From: Pirellulaceae bacterium
GTDB taxonomy: Bacteria > Planctomycetota > Planctomycetia > Pirellulales > Pirellulaceae
NCBI GenBank assembly: GCA_028280445.1
Contig: JANQLU010000008.1
Coordinates: 248,001-312,000 of the forward strand
DNA length: 64,000 nt
Direction: 5' to 3'
Shown here: one piece after another, positions 61,158-64,000 of the stretch
Position numbering within the stretch: position 1 is the first letter of the stretch
How the letters are laid out: each line of letters starts with the position of its first letter
The notes under the pieces: model-generated
Seen by the model: the letters and a program-made list of their open reading frames with translations, nothing else
Database searches by the model: none
What the model was told of the DNA's origin: nothing
Program-made: the position numbers and the translations under genes

Positions 61158-61194
61158 CCCGTACTGTGGCCGAAAGCTACAGTGCGGGTTTTTT
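61158..61194 (+). terminator. Rho-independent terminator
   Basis: CCCGTACTGT (61158-61167) pairs with ACAGTGCGGG (61179-61188), followed by six T. It ends the 44-codon gene. Confidence 0.9.
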
Positions 61195-61324
61195 GTTTGG
61201 TCGGAATTACACAAAGTCGAAGGGCCCGCTCCGTGTTTACCTATGTATGATTTTTGTACGTTTTCTTCGTGCAATCGGCGTTTCACGCCTGTTTCACGCC
61301 GAGGGTGTCAAAGCACTGGCCGAA

Positions 61325-61353
61325 AATGCATCGGCCATTTTGACCGATGCATT
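61325..61353 (-). terminator. Hairpin after the KAP gene
   Basis: AATGCATCGG (61325-61334) and its exact complement (61344-61353) form a ten-pair stem. On the minus strand four T follow. It lies 38 bases after the stop of the KAP NTPase gene and may end its transcript. Confidence 0.5.
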
Positions 61354-61391
61354 GCTCTAGATTTCTTGGCACTACAACATGTTGTGACATT

Positions 61392-64000
61392 TCATATCAC
61401 CGATTGGACGACGAGTCTCAGTTCATGATCGACACCTGTCCAGTCAACATTTGTATCGGGAGACCTCGATTCGTAAGCAAGGAGTGTTGCGCGAATGATT
61501 TGGTTAGGTGGCCATTGTTGGCTATCAGAAGATTGCGATAGTAGTCTTGCAAGTTGATAACGATAGAGAAACAGCCGAATTGCCCGAGGTCCGCAACTGT
61601 AATTCGAACGTTTCAGTATCAAAGCAAGCTCGGATGCTGCAGAAACTAACGCTTGTTTCTCGGTGGGTGAATACACGATCCCATCTAGCTTGTTCACTGA
61701 GTATTCAACCTTTGTCCGAGATTCTTGAATCTCAATCGTCTCCTTCAACGCTATTGATTCAGAACGATCCGTTGTTTCATCATTAACAATAGTATCGCGC
61801 CTATTCTCGATTCCTCCTTCCTGGACTAATGATGCTTGAGTATCTGCAGAGAGCAGTTGTTCATGTAGGTCAATTATTTCTCTGAGATTCGACTCTTCGG
61901 AATCATTCGCTCGATCATTTAAGCTCTTTAGCCCTTTAAGAACATCTCGCAACTGTTCGTCAATAAATACTGATGCGGCGGCAGATATGTCTTTGGATTC
62001 CAGTGCGGGAAATCGATAGTACGCCAAGAAAAGTTTGTCTATGTGTTCGTCAACAAGTACGTGATCGGGAATTTGCGAAATTGTGTCCGTTGACGTTCGG
62101 GTTCCGCTAGACAACTCAAACTTTTGAAGAATCGCATCACGTAGCAGAATTTCTTCGACCAGCATTACGACCTGTACTCGATCATCAAGGTATTCATCCT
62201 CAATTAAAAGTTTGATTGATTCAATGATTTCAAGCATTTGTGACGGTTCGCAACGATCAAGATCATCGACAACCAACAAAAGACGCTGTTTCCGAGCAAT
62301 TGAAAATGTAGCGCAGATAAAAAAAAACAAAAACAACAGCCACCAAAGTCCAACCGACAACAGTATCTGCGTTTTCGAAATATCAGGTAAGATTTTCGCA
62401 AGTGATTCGGCAACCAATAATGAAGGAGACAGCCAAAACACAAAGACAGTAAGACCGATCGATACGCAAACAATCGCGGACAACCACTTTTTGATATGGC
62501 GATCGATAAAGTAGTTGTTTGGAACAGCGGCTACGATCACATTTCTTAGATCGTCTCCAATTGCAGCCTGCAGCCCCAATGTCTGACGGTAACTGGTTAG
62601 CTTTGCAAATCGTTTTCGAAACCCGGCACTCACCCGACTTCCTTTGAAAATGTAGGACGCAATGAAAAGCAAGAATGCGATCCCAACGACACTGGAAACA
62701 ATCGCAAGAAAATTGAAAATGACAGCAAATGGAAGAACAAGCAGATAGCTAAGGATGGCGTAAAGAGCCAATCGCCACATGCCCACTCTGGCAATATGGG
62801 TTCGAATTGCGAGGCCGCATGAACTAAGTGGGTTGTTCGCTGTTATTGATTCAACAATATTTTCGTAGAGATGCGCCCATAGTTCAGGTGTAGTTCGATA
62901 TTTCCACGCGTTGAACCATGCAGTTTGGTACTTTCCACTGGCAAGCTGAGCACCAAGCTCTTGCAGCAAAAACGTCTTGCCACGTCCCCACCTCCCAAAC
63001 ACAGCCAAACAAAATTCGCCTGATGCAGATGTAATAAAGCTAGATAGCGCCTTAGTCTGAGCATTTATCCCAAGGCATTTTTCATCGACGTTGGCATGTC
63101 GCCGAGGGCGACAGCCGGATCCTATCGTTGTCGTCATAGACGCTTGAAGGTCATCTTCAATTGCAACCACATCGATTGAGTCCACTTCGGCGTGAGTCTC
63201 CGTCGAGGAATTCGATTCATTTGAGTCTAAATCAAAAGTATCGGAGCCATAAGCACTTTCGTGGTGAGCAAAATTCGACTTAGCAAGTATGAGGTCAATT
63301 TGTGCCTCGCTCAAATACTTGTAGTTTTGCAAAGATCGAGGGTCAAATTTCTCGCCCATTACATCTGAGGCTACAATCGGCGGTTTGACGTATTGCGCTT
63401 TTTTTATTTCGCAACATGTGATTGCAAACGTGTCTGGAATACGCGCCTCATTGAACACCCTGCTGAGTTGAGCCTTCCACTCAGATTTTGAATTGGCACC
63501 GAGTCTTTCCTTAAATTTGTTCCAAGCCTTGCCAACCGTTGTCTGGCTGTTTGAGTGAATTCGACCCAATAAATGAATGTTGTTTGGGCGCTCGCCGCCG
63601 CGACAACAAGCCACGATTGCATTAGGTTTTATTGACTTAAGTGGCAACTTTTTTCTATAATACACCGGTCGAAGTTGTTGCTTTTTGAAATGAAAGTCGA
63701 GCCACTCCGGATCAGCAATACAGATCATGCCTGACTGTTTCGATCCAGTCGACTTATCAGGCTTTGACGACTGGGTTTCTGCGGCATGAACTGACCTCAA
63801 TCCCTCATGTTCAGCCGCCTCTAGAGTCAACCCGAGTTCTCCCTGATGAACACTCTTGGCTTGAGTGTTCTGTCTTGCTAGATCTTCCGCTAACTCAAAC
63901 ACCTTCGAAATATCCAAATCCAACCCTAAACTCACACGCTTTAACAATTCCGTTGAAATTCTGTTTCGGCCAGTCTCGATCTTGCTCAAATGCGAGGCTG
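61392..64000 (-). CDS. HTH-KAP P-loop NTPase (5' end outside window)
   Basis: At least 869 residues. The frame stays open to the window edge and the first residues, ASHLSKIETGRNRIS, are the recognition helix of an XRE-type HTH, so the start lies outside; a TTG at 63989 would cut this helix. After a linker, residues about 85-235 form an unnamed domain (KSIKPNAIVACCRGGERPNN, FDPRSLQNYKYLSEAQ) that may be EVE/PUA-like. The KAP NTPase follows: Walker A GRWGRGKTFLL, two pairs of membrane helices inserted, Walker B LLLVVDDLDRCEPSQ. KAP NTPases occur on mobile elements and in phage-defence loci. An XRE-KAP fusion in a tRNA island fits such a role, but that is inference. Confidence 0.82.
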   Translation of the reverse strand, partial: ASHLSKIETGRNRISTELLKRVSLGLDLDISKVFELAEDLARQNTQAKSVHQGELGLTLEAAEHEGLRSVHAAETQSSKPDKSTGSKQSGMICIADPEWLDFHFKKQQLRPVYYRKKLPLKSIKPNAIVACCRGGERPNNIHLLGRIHSNSQTTVGKAWNKFKERLGANSKSEWKAQLSRVFNEARIPDTFAITCCEIKKAQYVKPPIVASDVMGEKFDPRSLQNYKYLSEAQIDLILAKSNFAHHESAYGSDTFDLDSNESNSSTETHAEVDSIDVVAIEDDLQASMTTTIGSGCRPRRHANVDEKCLGINAQTKALSSFITSASGEFCLAVFGRWGRGKTFLLQELGAQLASGKYQTAWFNAWKYRTTPELWAHLYENIVESITANNPLSSCGLAIRTHIARVGMWRLALYAILSYLLVLPFAVIFNFLAIVSSVVGIAFLLFIASYIFKGSRVSAGFRKRFAKLTSYRQTLGLQAAIGDDLRNVIVAAVPNNYFIDRHIKKWLSAIVCVSIGLTVFVFWLSPSLLVAESLAKILPDISKTQILLSVGLWWLLFLFFFICATFSIARKQRLLLVVDDLDRCEPSQMLEIIESIKLLIEDEYLDDRVQVVMLVEEILLRDAILQKFELSSGTRTSTDTISQIPDHVLVDEHIDKLFLAYYRFPALESKDISAAASVFIDEQLRDVLKGLKSLNDRANDSEESNLREIIDLHEQLLSADTQASLVQEGGIENRRDTIVNDETTDRSESIALKETIEIQESRTKVEYSVNKLDGIVYSPTEKQALVSAASELALILKRSNYSCGPRAIRLFLYRYQLARLLSQSSDSQQWPPNQIIRATLLAYESRSPDTNVDWTGVDHELRLVVQSVI

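Overview
The window looks like a chromosome segment of a planctomycete (Pirellulaceae/Rhodopirellula-like). The clues are the LEPR-type N-terminus of a 4,381-residue giant protein, an ExbD gene followed by a membrane-anchored terpenoid-cyclase-fold protein, a PEP-CTERM protein, a J-like/LamG fusion, and dispersed palindromes that read ATRSVSEG and LAHASGCD when translated. Base composition is moderate, near half G+C by eye. No search could be run, so family names rest on motif recognition.

Layout. 1-4.9 kb: end of an ExbD operon and a 1,436-residue anchored protein with a cyclase-like C-terminus. 5.3-6.1 kb: a deiodinase-like lipoprotein whose in-frame TGA is best read as selenocysteine. 6.3-7.8 kb: an adenylate-forming enzyme. 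8.0-19.3 kb: a tight eight-gene minus-strand operon (GcvT-like, FAD oxidoreductase, Rieske oxygenase, Hsp70-like, PhoD-like phosphatase, J-like/LamG protein, DapA-like aldolase, Old Yellow Enzyme). 19.9-23.7 kb: ECF sigma factor, zinc-finger anti-sigma factor and two exported proteins, one a probable zinc peptidase. 23.8-26.5 kb: an exported agmatine-deiminase-like protein and a PEP-CTERM beta-propeller protein.

27.0-45.7 kb is the most unusual part. A giant surface protein (LEPR motif, Ig-like repeats, about 2,000 helical residues, Hint autoprocessing domain, variable tip) looks like a polymorphic toxin. Its probable immunity gene follows at once. Then comes a chain of small toxin/immunity cassettes. 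Four cassettes start with nearly the same signal peptide joined to unrelated toxin domains (DUF6883-like, BECR-like, CdiA-type RNase A-like and one unnamed). A fifth is only a remnant. Of the five, only the BECR-like toxin is open; the others carry nonsense or frameshift lesions, while all the immunity frames are intact.

45.9-48.4 kb: an AraC regulator and an aspartyl-protease/PDZ protein. 48.6-58.8 kb: a gene group coding for a TolC-like channel, a short SecA-like ATPase, a GAF-HlyD fusion, an M50 peptidase-HlyD fusion and a further HlyD adaptor. This resembles an envelope-spanning exporter with no ABC transporter. 59.1 kb to the end: tRNA-Arg(TCT) with a tyrosine integrase, an excisionase-like gene, a 44-residue basic protein and an HTH-KAP NTPase cut by the window end. 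This is the left side of an integrated island and a candidate defence locus.

Several palindromic repeat families sit between genes, often between convergent pairs. One copy lies inside an open reading frame.
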